Shown piece after piece: positions 62,383-64,000 of a DNA stretch of 64,000 nucleotides. The DNA is taken from positions 992,001-1,056,000 of the forward strand of contig NZ_CAJNAT010000001.1 of NCBI RefSeq assembly GCF_905220705.1, written 5' to 3'. This stretch comes from Paraburkholderia domus (lineage in GTDB: Bacteria > Pseudomonadota > Gammaproteobacteria > Burkholderiales > Burkholderiaceae). The position numbers were made by a program, and so were the translations under genes. Position 1 is the first letter of the stretch, and every line of letters starts with the position of its first letter. The notes under the pieces were generated by a model that ran no database searches, was not told the DNA's origin, and saw nothing but the letters and a program-made list of their open reading frames with translations.

Positions 62383-63603
62383 TCAAGCGGCAGCGACAGG
62401 CACCTTCATTCCGTGCCACTTGATGACCAGAATCCGGCCGGCGTAACACAGCACGCCCGCGACGCCTACGACGACGCCCATCCCCTTGGGCGAGCCGTCC
62501 TGCCAGAGTCCGACTGCGAGGCTCGCCAACGCGCCGAGCGCCAACTGCACTGCGCCGAACACAGCGGCCGCGGCGCCGGCATTCATCGGATAGCGATGCA
62601 TCAGATCGGTCGTACAGTTAGCAGACAACAGCCCCACCACGCCAACCACGAAGAACAAACCGAAAACGATCGACCACAACCCGCCCCACCCCGTCAGCGA
62701 GACGAGACAGACGAACAGCGACGCAATGCAACTCACGGTCGCGGCGAAAGAAATGATCGGCAGCGAGCCGAGCCGGCCGACGAGGCGAGTATTCATCAAG
62801 TTACCGAACATGATGCCGACGATATTCAGCGCGAACAGAAAGCCGTAATGCTGCGCCGATACATGGAAATATTCGATGTACACGAACGGCGTCGCGGTGA
62901 TGTACGCGAACATCGACGCGAACGCCATGCCGCCGCACAGCATGTGCCCCCACGCGACCGGATCGCGTAGCAACTTGCCGTACGCACCGAACGATTTCAG
63001 CAGCGCCGAGTGCGCACGCTTTTCTGGCGGCCACGTTTCCGGCACCTTGAGGAAAGCGGTCACCGCACACACCGTACCGAACAGCGTCAGCACGACAAAA
63101 ACGACACGCCAGCCGCCAAGCAACAACAACTGCCCGCCGATCAGCGGCGCGAGCAACGGCCCGATCGACGTGACGATGGCGAGCATCGACAGCACGCGTG
63201 CGGCATCGGTCGGCCCGTGCGCGTCGCGGGCGATCGCGCGCGCCAGCACCGAGGCTGCGCCCGCGCCGAGCGCCTGCACGAAGCGGAACGTCACCAGCGA
63301 TCCGATCGAAAACGACAGCGCACATGCCACGCTAGCCAGCGCATACATGATGATGCCGCCCAGCAACACGGGCCGGCGACCATAGGTGTCCGAGAGCGGA
63401 CCGTAGAGCAACATGCCGATCGAAAAGCCGAACATGAAACTGGTGAGCGTGGTTTGCGCGGCGCCGTTGCTGATGGCGAACGCCTGCGCGATAGTCGGCA
63501 GGCTTGGCAGATACATATCGATCGAAATCGGCCCGCATGCGGCAAGCGCACCGAGCAACAGAATCAGCCGGCCATCGGGCCGGCTTCTGGTGACGTGAGA
63601 CAT
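62383..63603 (-). CDS. Bcr/CflA family multidrug efflux MFS transporter
   Basis: The 406-residue transporter has 12 predicted helices. The first (LILLLGALAACGPISIDMYLPSLPTIA) and the loop motif GPLSDTYGRRPVLL are typical of Bcr/CflA drug:proton antiporters. Substrate is unknown; family members move bicyclomycin and chloramphenicol. Other in-frame starts exist upstream at 63633 and 63669. Confidence 0.9.
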   Translation of the reverse strand: MSHVTRSRPDGRLILLLGALAACGPISIDMYLPSLPTIAQAFAISNGAAQTTLTSFMFGFSIGMLLYGPLSDTYGRRPVLLGGIIMYALASVACALSFSIGSLVTFRFVQALGAGAASVLARAIARDAHGPTDAARVLSMLAIVTSIGPLLAPLIGGQLLLLGGWRVVFVVLTLFGTVCAVTAFLKVPETWPPEKRAHSALLKSFGAYGKLLRDPVAWGHMLCGGMAFASMFAYITATPFVYIEYFHVSAQHYGFLFALNIVGIMFGNLMNTRLVGRLGSLPIISFAATVSCIASLFVCLVSLTGWGGLWSIVFGLFFVVGVVGLLSANCTTDLMHRYPMNAGAAAAVFGAVQLALGALASLAVGLWQDGSPKGMGVVVGVAGVLCYAGRILVIKWHGMKVPVAAA

Positions 63604-63851
63604 GGGAATCCAGATGAAGCGCCGCGCCGTCATCGGCAGCGAAACGCATTGAAACGGGGAAAACAGCAACTTGACAGCCCCAATTGTACGCGACGGTTAA
63701 GTCATCCGCCGCACCCGGGCCTCGCTGGGCGGGCCACCCGCGCTCCGCGACAAGCACGCCGCCGATCAGTTAAGCTGCCGCCAGAACGCTGCCTGGCGTG
63801 ACCCAAACCCGTCAGCCACGCCCTCTTCCACTGCCCCGCCCCGACCCTGTC

Positions 63852-64000
63852 ATGACTGCCTTCCTGCTGATCTGGAGCCCCAAGAAATGGCCGTGGCCCG
63901 AGTTACCCGACGTGGCGAAGCGGGTCGCCGCAGGCGTAGCGGTGACCGACGTGTGGGGTTGCGGATTTGCCCGCAGCATCCTGCCGGGCGACCGCGTGTT
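63852..64000 (+). CDS. EVE-like (PUA superfamily) protein, 5' end only
   Basis: The frame starts at ATG 63852 and runs off the window after 49 residues without a stop. The visible N-terminus, MTAFLLIWSPKKWPWPEL, then GVAVTDVWGCGFARSILPGDRVF, resembles EVE-domain proteins, which bind modified bases. The call rests on only this fragment. No clear ribosome site was seen. Confidence 0.5.
   Translation, partial: MTAFLLIWSPKKWPWPELPDVAKRVAAGVAVTDVWGCGFARSILPGDRV

Overview
The window reads as core chromosome of a Burkholderiaceae beta-proteobacterium, most likely Paraburkholderia or a close relative (inference from gene order, high GC codon usage and protein style; no database search was possible). 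Supporting order: spoT/rel-rpoZ-gmk-yicC divergent from rph-rdgB-hemW, a Burkholderia-type trimeric porin, and the xdhABC-deaminase-guaD purine block.

Layout. 1-3.8 kb: a glutamine-amidotransferase-fold hydrolase with a very long low-complexity N-terminus and a CPA2 cation/proton antiporter. 4.0-8.4 kb: a compact catabolic-looking cassette (DUF2848 protein, MFS carrier, GntR regulator, amidase). 8.5 kb: dsbB. 9.4-17.1 kb: purine base degradation (xdhA, xdhB, xdhC, an Add-family adenine/adenosine deaminase, guaD), ending in a strong terminator.

17.2-36.3 kb is the most striking region: a complete aryl polyene (APE, xanthomonadin/flexirubin-like) type II polyketide cluster. A 17-gene, about 16.6-kb minus-strand operon with 13 overlapping junctions encodes a chain-length-factor-like protein, two acyltransferases (one fused to a glycosyltransferase), two ACPs, a membrane protein, an AMP-ligase fused to a hot-dog dehydratase domain, a histidine/tyrosine ammonia-lyase homologue, a thioesterase, LolA- and MMPL-type export proteins, three intact ketosynthases, a dehydratase, a ketoreductase and a lipoprotein. 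A methyltransferase and a halogenase-like flavoprotein form a divergent pair beside it. The APE class is already described; the fusions, the odd ammonia-lyase pocket and the halogenase motifs are what deserve follow-up.

36.8-48.7 kb: a DUF4136 lipoprotein, pepN, a HigBA toxin-antitoxin pair with a palindromic operator, fbp, tRNA-Thr, a LysR/aldo-keto reductase divergent pair, a 49-residue small protein, a secreted chorismate mutase, an exonuclease/GIY-YIG nuclease and a cold-shock protein. 49-53 kb: a small hypothetical gene, a strong candidate unannotated small RNA (three back-to-back hairpins ending in a U8 terminator), a porin, a decayed IS5-type transposase scrap, greB, two identical tRNA-Arg(ACG) genes and a DUF2591 (phage-type) gene. 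53-60.3 kb: stringent response and nucleotide/RNA housekeeping genes. 60.4-64 kb: tRNA-Ser, two small exported proteins (one with amyloid/adhesin-like repeats), a RidA protein, a small hypothetical, a Bcr/CflA efflux pump and the 5' end of an EVE-like protein cut by the window edge.
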